From: Phycisphaerales bacterium
GTDB taxonomy: Bacteria > Planctomycetota > Phycisphaerae > Phycisphaerales > UBA1924
Direction of reading: 5' to 3'
NCBI GenBank assembly: GCA_040217175.1
Contig: JAVJNT010000001.1
Location: 124,001 to 188,000 of the forward strand
DNA: 64,000 bases
Below, piece by piece: positions 52,775 to 61,209 of this stretch. The number at the start of each line of letters is the position of its first letter. Position 1 is the stretch's first letter. The position numbers and the translations under genes are program-made. The notes below the pieces were generated by a model, which worked only from the letters and a program-made list of their open reading frames with translations, was not told the DNA's origin and did no database searches.

Positions 52775-52985
52775 GAGCCTGCTCCCTCCCGCCGACGGCG
52801 AGCGTCTGCGAATCCATCAAGACGGGTGTGCCCTCGTCGAGCACGGCTGCGGCCATCTGCTTCTCCAGGCCCCGACCGTTTCGAAGCGTGCGGAGCGTGA
52901 CGAGCACGAACACGCCAACAAAGATGACCAGGGCGGCCTCGGGCCAGACGGAGAGATCAATGTGTCGAACGGTGTCGGAGAGCAT
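52767..52985 (-). CDS. ccoQ: cbb3 oxidase subunit CcoQ-like
   Basis: The product has 72 residues. It has one membrane helix near 15-32 (EAALVIFVGVFVLVTLRTL) and a polar C-terminal tail. CcoQ is small and poorly conserved; this call relies on size, single helix and position between ccoNO and ccoP. CcoQ stabilises the complex in known bacteria. Its start overlaps the ccoNO stop by 1 nt (TAATG). Alternatives such as a different small accessory subunit cannot be excluded. Confidence 0.75.
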   Translation of the reverse strand: MLSDTVRHIDLSVWPEAALVIFVGVFVLVTLRTLRNGRGLEKQMAAAVLDEGTPVLMDSQTLAVGGREQAHG

Positions 52986-55390
52986 TACTGGCTGCCTCCT
53001 TCTGCGTCTTCGGATCCGGACGCGACTTCGCCCTCTGCTGCATCGGCATCGCTTCCTGCGGATGCTTCAGGAGCCGGTTGCTTGCTGATGTCCACGCCCA
53101 GGCGCTGCATGTATGCGATGAGCGCGACGATCTTCTTGTCGCTCACGTCTTCCGTTGTGCCGCTCGATTGTGAATAGATCTCATCAGAGACCGCGCGGGC
53201 CTGCTCCCGCGCCAACTCGGGCGCGTTGTTGACGGCTTCGCCATAGGGCACGCCAAGCATGGCCATCGAGCCGACACGAGCCTTGATGCCCTCGAAATCC
53301 AGCTCTTGCCTGAACAGGTGCTTGTAGCTGGGCATGATCGAGCCGGCGTTGTACTCCTGCGCGTTGTAGAAGTGCTCGTAGTGCCACCATGAACTCTGGC
53401 GGCCACCCTCGCGTGCGAGGTCGGGCCCGATGCGGCGGCTGCCCCACTGGAACGGGCGATCGTAGATGAATTCGCCGGCCTTGCTGTATTCGCCATACCG
53501 CTTCACTTCGGCGAAGATGGGCCGGATCATCTGAGAGTGGCAGTTGTAGCAACCCTCGGCGATGTAGATGTCGCGCCCAGCCAGCTCAAGCGGCGTGTAT
53601 GGCTCGACCGTGGAAATAGTCGGCACGTTGCTCTTGATCAGGAAAGTGGGGATGATCTCGAAGAGCGACGCGACGGCGACCGCGATGAGGACCCAGATCG
53701 TGAACTTGATCGGTCGTGCCTCAAGGCGCCGGTGCCACAATCCCTGGAGCCAGCGGTCGGCGGCGTGGCCGGCCTCGACGTTGGCGCTGAGGCGGCTGAC
53801 AGCCCGCTGATAGTCTTCGTTCAAGGGGGCGAGCGGCGCAGCCTCGTGCACGACGACCTCGTACTGGGGCGGACGCATACGCCAGGTCTGGAAGAGGTTG
53901 AGCACGCCGATGACCATGCCGGCGAAGTAGAGGACGCCGCCACCGGCGCGGATCCAGTACAGCCACTCGAGGCGAGTAACCGTCTCGAGGAAGTCGGGGA
54001 ACATGAGCGTGCCCTGGCTGTCGAATGCCCGCCACATCAGTCCTTGGGTGACGCCGGCCGCGTACATCGAGAGGATGTAGAGCGCGATGCCGATCGTGCT
54101 GATCCAGAAGTGGGCGTTGGCCAGCTTGACGCTGAACAGGCCCTTGGTCTGGAAGATCCTGGGGGCAAGCCAATAGGCCATGCCAAAGATCATGAATCCG
54201 TTCCAGCCGAGCGTTCCGCTGTGCACGTGGGCGATGGTCCAGTCCGTGTAATGGCTCAGGCTGTTGACCGTCTTGACGCTCAGCATCGGACCTTCGAACG
54301 TGGCCATCATGTAGAAGGTGATGCCGACGACGAAGAACTTGAGCACCGGATCGGTGGTGACCTTGTGCCATGCGCCGCGCAGGGTGAGAAGACCGTTGAT
54401 GCCGCCACCCCAGCTGGGCATCCACAGCATCACGCTGAAGAGCATGCCCAGGCTGCTGGCCCACTCGGGTAGCGAGGTGTAGTGCAGGTGGTGCGGACCC
54501 GCCCAGATGTAGATGAACACCAGCGACCAGAAGTGCACGATGCTCAGCTTGTAGCTGAAGACCGGCCTATTCGCGGCCTTGGGCATGAAGTAGTACATCA
54601 GCCCAAGGAAGGGCGTGGTTAAGAAGAAGGCTACTGCGTTGTGGCCGTACCACCACTGCATGAAGGCATCTTGCACGCCGGCATACAGCGGATAGCTCTT
54701 CAGGGCGACGTCGACGCTCGTGACCTTGCCGGTCGTGAAGAACTGGTAGACGCCCACTGGGATCCAGAGGTTGTTGAAGACGTGGAGCACGGCCACGGTG
54801 ATGATCGTGGCGATGTAGAACCAGAGCGCCACGTAAAGGTGCCGCTGGCGTCGGTGGACCAGCGTCATGAAGAAGTTGACGCCAAAGAAGCCGACCCACA
54901 CGACCGCGATGGCCAGATCGATGGGCCACTCGAGCTCGGCGTACTCCTTGCCCTGGGTGATGCCGAAGGGCAAAGTAAGGGCGGCCGAGACGATGATCGC
55001 CTGCCATCCCCAGAAGTGCAGCTTGCTGAGCTTGTCGCTCCACATGCGCGCCTTGCACAGACGTTGCGTGGAGTAGTAAACAGCAGCGAAGATGGCATTG
55101 CCGGCAAACGCGAAGATCGCCGCATTCGTGTGCAGCGGTCGCAGCCGGCCGAACGCAACCTGCGGCAGCACGTTCAGCTCGGGCATGGCCAATTGGAATG
55201 CGATGACCACACCCACGAGCAGGCCGACGAGCCCCCAGGCCAGCGTGGCCCAGAAGAACATGCGGACGATGGCATCGTCGTAGCTGAAGCGATCGAGGGC
55301 GCCTCCGTGGGCCGCACCCTTGGACGCGGTGGAAGCCGCCCCCGCGTCGTTGGGCAGGTCGGCTCCTGAGGCATGGCTTGCATCGGCCAT
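52985..55390 (-). CDS. ccoNO: Fused cbb3 cytochrome oxidase subunits I and II (CcoN-CcoO)
   Basis: The product has 801 residues and joins catalytic CcoN (about 35-530) to the mono-haem CcoO (about 560-760). CcoN parts: FGRLRPLHTNAAIFAF (low-spin haem ligand), WWYGHNAVAFFL with the CuB-site His and Tyr of cbb3 oxidases, AGPHHLHYTSLP and HVHSGTLGWNGF. A linker (VSRLSANVEAGHAADRWLQG) then leads to a membrane helix and the CcoO domain, with CYNCHSQMIRP at 614-624 (haem c) and GGRQSSWWHYEHF and YNAGSIMPSYKHLF, as in CcoO. The C-terminal 40 residues are acidic and Ala-rich. CAGGGGAT is the ribosome site. Separate subunits are the rule; fusion occurs in a few lineages. Confidence 0.95.
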   Translation of the reverse strand: MADASHASGADLPNDAGAASTASKGAAHGGALDRFSYDDAIVRMFFWATLAWGLVGLLVGVVIAFQLAMPELNVLPQVAFGRLRPLHTNAAIFAFAGNAIFAAVYYSTQRLCKARMWSDKLSKLHFWGWQAIIVSAALTLPFGITQGKEYAELEWPIDLAIAVVWVGFFGVNFFMTLVHRRQRHLYVALWFYIATIITVAVLHVFNNLWIPVGVYQFFTTGKVTSVDVALKSYPLYAGVQDAFMQWWYGHNAVAFFLTTPFLGLMYYFMPKAANRPVFSYKLSIVHFWSLVFIYIWAGPHHLHYTSLPEWASSLGMLFSVMLWMPSWGGGINGLLTLRGAWHKVTTDPVLKFFVVGITFYMMATFEGPMLSVKTVNSLSHYTDWTIAHVHSGTLGWNGFMIFGMAYWLAPRIFQTKGLFSVKLANAHFWISTIGIALYILSMYAAGVTQGLMWRAFDSQGTLMFPDFLETVTRLEWLYWIRAGGGVLYFAGMVIGVLNLFQTWRMRPPQYEVVVHEAAPLAPLNEDYQRAVSRLSANVEAGHAADRWLQGLWHRRLEARPIKFTIWVLIAVAVASLFEIIPTFLIKSNVPTISTVEPYTPLELAGRDIYIAEGCYNCHSQMIRPIFAEVKRYGEYSKAGEFIYDRPFQWGSRRIGPDLAREGGRQSSWWHYEHFYNAQEYNAGSIMPSYKHLFRQELDFEGIKARVGSMAMLGVPYGEAVNNAPELAREQARAVSDEIYSQSSGTTEDVSDKKIVALIAYMQRLGVDISKQPAPEASAGSDADAAEGEVASGSEDAEGGSQ

Positions 55391-55499
55391 CGGTGGATCC
55401 CCTGATTTCCCCGGCCGTGATCCGGGAACTCTCTTGTCAGATCAGAATTTTCACTGACCCACAGCATTTCACGACGTATCGGAGGAATCAAGCGATATG

Positions 55500-55515
55500 T
55501 CTATATTTTTATAGA
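55500..55515. promoter_or_regulatory. AT-rich dyad in the ccoNO-rrf2 intergenic region, candidate operator
   Basis: TCTATA-TTTT-TATAGA forms a perfect 6-bp dyad with a 4-nt spacer. It lies about 110 nt before ccoNO and about 90 nt before rrf2, in the most AT-rich part of the intergenic DNA (55491-55530). A regulator bound here could act on both divergent promoters. It also resembles overlapping -10 boxes on both strands. No FNR-type TTGAT-N4-ATCAA site is present. Confidence 0.45.
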
Positions 55516-55602
55516 TTACTACTTTTAAGCTCGCCATCGGGATAGACTGCACCCAACTCCAAGGCCCGTGACGCCCGGGGAGTCCGGCAGGAGGCCCGCT
55601 CC

Positions 55603-56040
55603 ATGTTCAGCATGACAACGGAGTACGCGCTGCGAGCCGCGGTCTACCTCAGCGAGCGCCACGGCGATGTCCAGACGGCCGGCCGAGTGGCCGAAGCGAC
55701 CCAGACGCCGGTCCGCTACGCATCTCGAGTGCTGCAGTTGCTCGTCGAGGGTGGCCTCGCCATCAGCCAGCGGGGGCCCACCGGAGGCTTCGTTCTGGCA
55801 CGCGAGCCATCGGAGATCACGCTCCTCGACGTGGTCCAGTGCATCGAGCCCATCCAGCGGATTCGAGAGTGCCCCCTCGGCCTGCGTGAGCACGAACGGG
55901 AACTCTGCCCCCTCCACAAGGCGATGGATGACGTCGCTGCAGATGCCGAGGCAACCCTCGGTCGACTGACACTCGCGAACGTCATGGCGCAGCCAATCGT
56001 GCCCTTGGGAATCTCGATCGGGGGACGTGAGCGCCCTTGA
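55603..56040 (+). CDS. Rrf2-family transcriptional regulator with three cysteines
   Basis: The product has 145 residues. The N-terminal winged helix reads MFSMTTEYALRAAVYLSE, then RVAEATQTPVRYASRVLQLL and GGLAISQRGPTGGFVLA. The C-terminal part has Cys80, Cys90 and Cys102 with His97 and His105 (ECPLGLREHERELCPLHK). Three Cys in this area often ligate an Fe-S cluster in Rrf2 proteins such as NsrR and RsrR, so it may sense oxygen, NO or iron. It is transcribed away from ccoNO across a 212-nt region and is the best candidate regulator of the oxidase operon. GGAGTCC... upstream is a weak ribosome site. Confidence 0.88.
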   Translation: MFSMTTEYALRAAVYLSERHGDVQTAGRVAEATQTPVRYASRVLQLLVEGGLAISQRGPTGGFVLAREPSEITLLDVVQCIEPIQRIRECPLGLREHERELCPLHKAMDDVAADAEATLGRLTLANVMAQPIVPLGISIGGRERP

Positions 56041-56143
56041 TGAGGCTTGCTCGAAACTGCGGCAGAGCCAAGCAGACCGAGCAGCCCAATTGCACGCACC
56101 ATGCCTTCGAAGTGTGCTGCTCCGGCGAACTCGGCTTCGTAAA

Positions 56144-56230
56144 CGGAGAGGGGGGGATTCGAACCCCCGAGGGGCGTAAACCCCCACACGAATTCCAATC
56201 GTGCGCCTTAAACCGCTCAGCCACCTCTCC
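56144..56230 (-). tRNA. tRNA-Ser (anticodon GGA)
   Basis: An 87-nt tRNA read on the minus strand: acceptor GGAGAGG pairs with CCTCTCC, discriminator G. The D arm is followed by the anticodon arm CACGA-TTGGAAT-TCGTG with GGA, then a long variable arm (GGGGG...CCCCT region) as in all serine tRNAs, and a T arm with GGTTCGAATCC. No CCA is encoded. It sits between rrf2 and truB on the other strand. Confidence 0.96.
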
Positions 56231-56337
56231 AGGGTCGCTGCCAGGCTCTCAGCCGGCCGCGAGCGGGCAACAGGATAGGGCCGATGTGGCCGCCGGGCGC
56301 TCCTCCTCGAAAGCTCGGGCCGGCCAATCATCACGGC

Positions 56338-57096
56338 ATGCCAGAGGGTCCGGCCCGACAATCCGACGCACCGACGCCACCGCTGATCCGTGGTCTCCTG
56401 ATCATCGACAAGCCGGTTGGTCCGAGCTCGATGGCAGCTTGTGCGCGCGTCCGTGCGGCGCTCCGACGCGGCGGTGCTCCCAAGCGAGTGAAGGTCGGTC
56501 ACGGCGGCACCCTCGACCCGCTGGCAAGCGGGGTCCTGGTCATCCTCTGTGGCAAGGCGACGCCGATGTGCAACCGAGTCATGGCCGGCGCCAAGCGATA
56601 CGAAGCCAGGGTCGACCTTTCGGCATTCTCCACGACCGATGATCGAGAGGGCGAGCGGACCGAGGTGGCCGTCCCGACGCCCCCGAGCCTGGACGCCGTC
56701 TGTACCGCGGCAGCGGGCTTCGTCGGAGAGACGCTCCAGCGTCCGCCCGCCTTCAGCGCCATGAAGGTCGGCGGCCAGCGCGCCTACGCACTGGCGCGCA
56801 AGGGCAAGGCCGTCGAGCTCGAGCCACGGCGTGTCGTCATCGAGTCGATCGATGTGCTGGCATACGAGTGGCCATACGTCCAGCTCGACGTATGCTGTGG
56901 GAAGGGCGTCTACATCCGCAGCCTGGCGCGCGATCTGGGAACGGCGCTCGGGACGGGAGGGACGCTCGACGCGCTGCGGCGAACGGCCGTCGGGAGCTTC
57001 TCGATTGATCGGGCCACCGAGCTCGACGCGCTGCCCGAGTCGCTCACGCAGGCCGACCTGCTTCCGGTCGATGTGTGGATCGACGAAGCCGGCTAG
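56338..57096 (+). CDS. truB: tRNA pseudouridine-55 synthase TruB
   Basis: The product has 252 residues, or 270 from the earlier ATG at 56284. TruB makes pseudouridine-55 in the T loop of tRNAs. Motif I region LLIIDKPVGPSSMAACARVR is followed by KVGHGGTLDPLASGVLVI with the catalytic Asp, then RYEARVDLSAFSTTDDREGE, QRPPAFSAMKVGGQRAYALAR and GVYIRSLARDLGTALG. It ends early and lacks a full PUA domain, as in short TruB forms. It converges with the SurA/PpiD-like gene with 9 nt between stops. Confidence 0.95.
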   Translation: MPEGPARQSDAPTPPLIRGLLIIDKPVGPSSMAACARVRAALRRGGAPKRVKVGHGGTLDPLASGVLVILCGKATPMCNRVMAGAKRYEARVDLSAFSTTDDREGERTEVAVPTPPSLDAVCTAAAGFVGETLQRPPAFSAMKVGGQRAYALARKGKAVELEPRRVVIESIDVLAYEWPYVQLDVCCGKGVYIRSLARDLGTALGTGGTLDALRRTAVGSFSIDRATELDALPESLTQADLLPVDVWIDEAG

Positions 57097-57105
57097 CCCG
57101 CGGGC

Positions 57106-59181
57106 TCAGCCCTGTTCGCCGGGCTCATCGCCGATGTCTTCGACCGCCTGGGCCGGTGTCTCGCTCTCGCGGCCGACGACCCGAAGGTTCAACCGCTGGG
57201 CCATCGCATCGAACGAGAAGGGATTGACCGTGCGGACCGTATCGACGAGTTCGTCGCGGCGGATCATGAAGTCGAGGAAGTCGGCCTGCATGCGATACAT
57301 TTCCGTCGTCAGCGGCGTGATGCTCTCGACCGTGCCGACGCCCAGCGTGAGCGTCGCCGCGATCGGCACGCTCACGGTTCTGGCTGCGCGGGGCGTTTGC
57401 TCGATGTCAACGAGCGGATCGAGCGAGTCGTACACGCCCATCACCGCGTCGCGGAACACCTCGGCGTTCAGCGACGGCACCGCCGGCGCCTGCCGGAAGC
57501 CCATGGGCGTGGTCACGTCCATGGGCGTGACGCGGACCGTCTGCAGGTCGGGCGCTTCGACGTCGCCCGCCAGCGTGCCCGCCAGCTCGATTGCCGCAGC
57601 AGTCAGTCCGCCCTCGGCGGCCGTCTGACCGATCGCTTCGGCCTGCGCCTGCAATCGTTCGAACAGCCGGAGCGCCTTCCAGTCCTCGATCACGCGGCCG
57701 CGGATCTCGTCGATGCTGTCCGGACGCGATTCGCTCCGGACGTCGAGCACGGTGTAGAAGTAGACATTGCCCGCGAAGTCGGTCGCCGGAATATCGGTGA
57801 CCGGGAGTCCCTTCTGGATCGCCAGCCGTGCGCCGAGCTCGGGTCGGAGCTCGCGCACCGCGAACAAGACCTGGGCCACCGGAGCCCGCGTCGAGCCGAT
57901 GTTGATCTGAGCCCGGCCGAAGCCCTCGAGCGCCATCATCTCCGCAGGCCACAGCCACGAGTCGGGCCGCACGACCTCGGGCATCGGCAGGACCACCGAG
58001 CCGTCCTCGGCCTCGGGGAAGCGCGACAGCCCGACCGAATCGACCATCTGCTGCGCGACGGCCTCGAAGCTCGGTCGCTGGCTATCGAAGTCGTCGGGCA
58101 ACCGCTTGTACGGTCCGTCGGACTCGAGCGAACGCGTCGACTCGCCCATCGCGCCCACGAAGGCCTGCTGGGCGGCTCTGATGACCTCGTCGGCGATCTC
58201 GCGACGCACGGCATCCTCGATGTCGGTTCGCGCGTCGGCAAAGGCGTCGGGCTCCTGGCCGTCGGCTTCCATCTCGCGCACCATCGCCTGGTAACGCTTG
58301 CGAACCTCGAGCGGATCGGGCGTGATGTTTGCTTCGATGGCCTCACGGTCGAGTCGGAGGTACTCGATCTTCAGTCGTTCGGGGAGCGTGTAGCCGATGC
58401 CGAACTCACCACCCTGCTCGCCTCCTCCGAGCGGGGTCGAGGCAAAACGCTCGAAGTGCTCTTGGAGTTGGGCCTCGGTCGGCTCGCCGACGATGCCGGG
58501 GTAGTCGATCACGAGTTTCCGGCTGTCGAACCAGAACGCCTCGACGGAGGCCTGCCGTTGGCGGTTGGCCGCGTCGCGCAGGGCCCGGGCATCGCTTAAG
58601 GGAGCGCTCTCGAAATAGCCGGCCGTCAGGCGGTGGATGCCGCGGGCGACGCTGAGCGCCTCGTGGTACTCGCGCTCCGAGACGTTCGGCGGCGGACGGG
58701 TCAGGAACGCGGACGCAAGGTCGATGCGTTGTTGCCGCTCGTCGGCCGGCATGGAACCCCACACCTGGCTCAAGATCGACTGCGCGGACGGGCCGAAGGA
58801 CTGAGAAAGCTCGCGCAAGAGCTGCTGCTGCGCAGCCTGGGCGGCAAAGTCCTCGACCCACAGCGCGCCGTCGCCCGCCACGCCGATGAGCCCGGCCTGC
58901 TCGGCTTCTCGCCGGAGCATGTACCAGTGAAGACCAACCTCGTCGCGTTCGATGGCGGGCATGTACTGGGGCGGCAGTCGATCTTGCACGAGCGCATGCT
59001 GCCGCTCGGCCTGCTGCACGTCGGTGACCTTCAGCGACGACCCGTCGAGGGTGGCGACTTCGCGGTTCACCATGCGGTTGCCGAGCTGTTGGATGGCCTG
59101 GGGCGCAGTGAACGCCACCAGCAACAACGCGCCGAAGACGATCATCATCCACTTGCTGTACTTGCGCAGGAACTTGAGCAT
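57106..59181 (-). CDS. SurA/PpiD-like membrane-anchored folding factor without recognisable PPIase domain
   Basis: The product has 691 residues. A single membrane helix at about 12-31 (WMMIVFGALLLVAFTAPQAI) and the opening MLKFLRKYSKWMM give the type II topology of PpiD. The periplasmic part starts with VATLDGSSLKVTDVQQAER, as in SurA N-terminal chaperone domains, and then shows long helical stretches with GYTLPERLKIEYLRLDREAI. I do not see a complete parvulin motif. It probably assists folding of exported proteins, by analogy with PpiD; this is inferred. It starts at 59181 and lies 75 nt from rpsD on the same strand. Confidence 0.8.
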   Translation of the reverse strand: MLKFLRKYSKWMMIVFGALLLVAFTAPQAIQQLGNRMVNREVATLDGSSLKVTDVQQAERQHALVQDRLPPQYMPAIERDEVGLHWYMLRREAEQAGLIGVAGDGALWVEDFAAQAAQQQLLRELSQSFGPSAQSILSQVWGSMPADERQQRIDLASAFLTRPPPNVSEREYHEALSVARGIHRLTAGYFESAPLSDARALRDAANRQRQASVEAFWFDSRKLVIDYPGIVGEPTEAQLQEHFERFASTPLGGGEQGGEFGIGYTLPERLKIEYLRLDREAIEANITPDPLEVRKRYQAMVREMEADGQEPDAFADARTDIEDAVRREIADEVIRAAQQAFVGAMGESTRSLESDGPYKRLPDDFDSQRPSFEAVAQQMVDSVGLSRFPEAEDGSVVLPMPEVVRPDSWLWPAEMMALEGFGRAQINIGSTRAPVAQVLFAVRELRPELGARLAIQKGLPVTDIPATDFAGNVYFYTVLDVRSESRPDSIDEIRGRVIEDWKALRLFERLQAQAEAIGQTAAEGGLTAAAIELAGTLAGDVEAPDLQTVRVTPMDVTTPMGFRQAPAVPSLNAEVFRDAVMGVYDSLDPLVDIEQTPRAARTVSVPIAATLTLGVGTVESITPLTTEMYRMQADFLDFMIRRDELVDTVRTVNPFSFDAMAQRLNLRVVGRESETPAQAVEDIGDEPGEQG

Positions 59182-59256
59182 GCCGCCCGTCCGAGGCCCG
59201 TGGACCCTGCCGCTACCGGGCGCCGGCGGACCGACCCGCCCCGGCTCGCACCGGCC

Positions 59257-59862
59257 TTAGAAGCGATAGAACTCGATAACCAGGTTCGTGTTCACGCGGA
59301 ACGGAACCTCGTCGGCCTTCGGAGCCGCCACGACCTTTGCCTTGAGCTCGCTGGGGTTGAAGCTGATCCACCCCGGAACCTCGTGGCCCGGCATGCTCTC
59401 CATGTTCTCGCGGCAGAGCTTGTGGGTCTTCTCCTTGATGGAGATCTCCATGCCCGGCTTCACGTGGAAGCTGGGGCGGTCAGTCTTGCGTCCGTTCACC
59501 ATCACGTGGCCGTGCGCGACGATCTGACGCGCCGCCCAGATGGTGCGGGCGATGCCCATGCGGCGGATCACGTTGTCCAGCCGCGTCTCGAGCAGCACCA
59601 GGAGCATGTCGCCCGAGTTACCGGGGAGGCGCTTGGCCTCCTTCACGAAGCGGCGGAACTGCTTCTCGCCCACGTTGTAGTGGAACCGAAGCTTCTGCTT
59701 CTCGGTCAGGCGGATGCCGTAGTCGCGCGGGCGGCGGCCACGGAAGCCGTGGATGCCGGGCGGCTGGCGGACGCGCTCGTTGCTGGTGTGCTTCTCGACC
59801 GCCTCGATCGGAACACCGACGCGGCGGCTCAGGCGGACCTTCGGTCCGGTGTAGTTGGCCAT
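59257..59862 (-). CDS. rpsD: 30S ribosomal protein S4
   Basis: The product has 201 residues. S4 helps start 30S assembly and represses its own operon in some bacteria. Family parts are YTGPKVRLSRRVGVPIE, GIHGFRGRRPRDYGIRLTEK, EKQFRRFVKEAKRLPGNSGD, LLETRLDNVIRRMGIARTI and the S4 domain RQIVAHGHVMVNGRKTD. The C-terminus ends VNTNLVIEFYRF. Unlike in many bacteria it is not next to rpsM/rpsK/rpoA here. It starts at ATG 59862 after GGAGAACAGC. Confidence 0.96.
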   Translation of the reverse strand: MANYTGPKVRLSRRVGVPIEAVEKHTSNERVRQPPGIHGFRGRRPRDYGIRLTEKQKLRFHYNVGEKQFRRFVKEAKRLPGNSGDMLLVLLETRLDNVIRRMGIARTIWAARQIVAHGHVMVNGRKTDRPSFHVKPGMEISIKEKTHKLCRENMESMPGHEVPGWISFNPSELKAKVVAAPKADEVPFRVNTNLVIEFYRF

Positions 59863-59961
59863 CTGCTGTTCTCCGTCCCGCTGGGAATCCCAACGGGTGC
59901 CGGGCCAAACGCCCGGCGATCAGGCCGGCGACCGCGACTGCGGGCCGGCTATTGAACTGAT

Positions 59962-59981
59962 CCGGCCCACGCTGGGCCCGG
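59962..59981. repeat. Inverted repeat upstream of rpsD
   Basis: CCGGCCCA at 59962-59969 and TGGGCCCGG at 59973-59981 form a GC-rich stem with one bulged C and a CGC loop. On the plus strand TTTT follows; on the minus strand, the coding direction of both neighbours, no T-tract follows. It could be part of the rpsD leader or the end of ilvE transcription. Otherwise the 178-nt gap holds nothing I recognise. Confidence 0.35.
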
Positions 59982-60040
59982 TTTTCGAGGCCTATTCAAG
60001 GCCGAACGATGATCGGAATCAACAGGCCGAGCAGCCGGCG

Positions 60041-61054
60041 TCAGTCCTCGGGCACGTCGTCGCTAATCACGATCTGGCGGAAGGTCGTGCGGAGGGTGTT
60101 CGTGATCGGCCCCTCGCCATCGCTGATGGCGTGGGTGGCCTTGATGCCGCCCTGGCCATCGTGCTCGAGCACCTCGCGAACGGCGATGATCTCGGCGGCC
60201 GACCCGGTCATGAAGACCTCGTCGGCGTCGAAGATGTCCTGCAGCGTGATGTGCTTGGTCTGGACCTTGAGATCGCACTGCGGGGCCAAGCGGTCGATCA
60301 CGAACCGGCGGGTGATGCCGCTCAGGCACCCGTCCTCGACCGGCGGCGTGGTGATGGCACCGTCCTTGATCACGAAGATGTTGTCGCCCGAGCCCTCGGC
60401 CACCTTGCCCTCGGGGTTGAGCATGATGACCTCGAGCAGCTTGTCCTGCTCGTTGGTGATTTTCAGGTCCCTGGTGAGGTGGATGGCCTCGCACTTGGCC
60501 AGGATGTTGTTGAGGTAGTTGAGGCTCTTGATGCGTGGGTCGAGGCTCTTGACGCCGATGCGCGGCCGATGCGCGACGACCACCCGCATGCCAGACTCGT
60601 ACATCGACTCGGGATAGAGCCGGATCTGATCGGCGATGCAGATGACGCCGGCTTGCGGGCACAGGTAGGGGTTCAGCCCCAGCGTGCCCTCGCCGCGCGT
60701 AACGAGCAGGCGGATGTAGCCGTTGACGATGCCGTTGGCCTCGATGCAACGACGCTGGACGTCGATCATCTCCTCGCGCGAGATGCCGATGTCGAGATAG
60801 ATCATCTCCGCGCTGGCCCACAGGCGGTCCATGTGCTGGCCAAGCATGAAGATCTTGCCGTTGTAGACGCGGATGCCCTCGAACACGCCGTCGCCGTACA
60901 GCAGCCCATGGTCGAACACGCTGACCTTGGCCTGGCTCTTGGGGACCAGGTCCCCGTTGACGTAGACCATCGGCCGGTCCTGGTCGGACGGGCTTCCGTG
61001 AACGGCGCCGGGAGCCGTCGGATTCGGCTTCGGCGGGGTTCGCATCTGGGTCAT
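60041..61054 (-). CDS. ilvE: Branched-chain amino acid aminotransferase IlvE
   Basis: The product has 337 residues. It transfers amino groups between glutamate and leucine, isoleucine or valine in the cytoplasm. The fold-type IV PLP pattern is clear: VFDHGLLYGDGVFEGIRVY, then RIKSLNYLNNILAKCEA with the PLP-binding Lys, EVIMLNPEGKVAEGSGDNIF, LSGITRRFVIDRL and DEVFMTGSAAEIIAVRE. The frame opens at 61159; ATG at 61054 (MTQMRTPPKP) follows GGAGATAAG. Tandem GGGTC/GACCC dyads lie about 83-110 nt upstream and may be an operator. Confidence 0.93.
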   Translation of the reverse strand: MTQMRTPPKPNPTAPGAVHGSPSDQDRPMVYVNGDLVPKSQAKVSVFDHGLLYGDGVFEGIRVYNGKIFMLGQHMDRLWASAEMIYLDIGISREEMIDVQRRCIEANGIVNGYIRLLVTRGEGTLGLNPYLCPQAGVICIADQIRLYPESMYESGMRVVVAHRPRIGVKSLDPRIKSLNYLNNILAKCEAIHLTRDLKITNEQDKLLEVIMLNPEGKVAEGSGDNIFVIKDGAITTPPVEDGCLSGITRRFVIDRLAPQCDLKVQTKHITLQDIFDADEVFMTGSAAEIIAVREVLEHDGQGGIKATHAISDGEGPITNTLRTTFRQIVISDDVPED

Positions 61055-61136
61055 GGTCTTATCTCCGTGATCGGCCAAGTGGGTCCGTCCTTGCGTTAGG
61101 CCCTCAGCGGGGCGATTGTGCCGGCGCAGTCTAGCG

Positions 61137-61164
61137 AGGGTCATCGACCCTGGGGTCACGACCC
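61137..61164. promoter_or_regulatory. Tandem GGGTC/GACCC dyads upstream of ilvE, candidate operator
   Basis: AGGGTC-ATC-GACCCT (61137-61151) is followed 1 nt later by GGGTC-AC-GACCC (61153-61164). Both share the half-site GGGTC. A minus-strand TAGACT at 61128-61133 sits directly downstream as a possible -10 box, so the dyads would lie over the -35 region. The repeated half-sites suggest a dimeric regulator, but none is identified. Confidence 0.4.
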
Positions 61165-61209
61165 GGGCATAACCCTATCAACGTCGAGGGAGCGTGTGGT
61201 TGAACGACG

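Noticed and set aside
55391-55602. FNR/FixK box upstream of ccoNO
   Set aside because: No TTGAT-N4-ATCAA or close variant is present.
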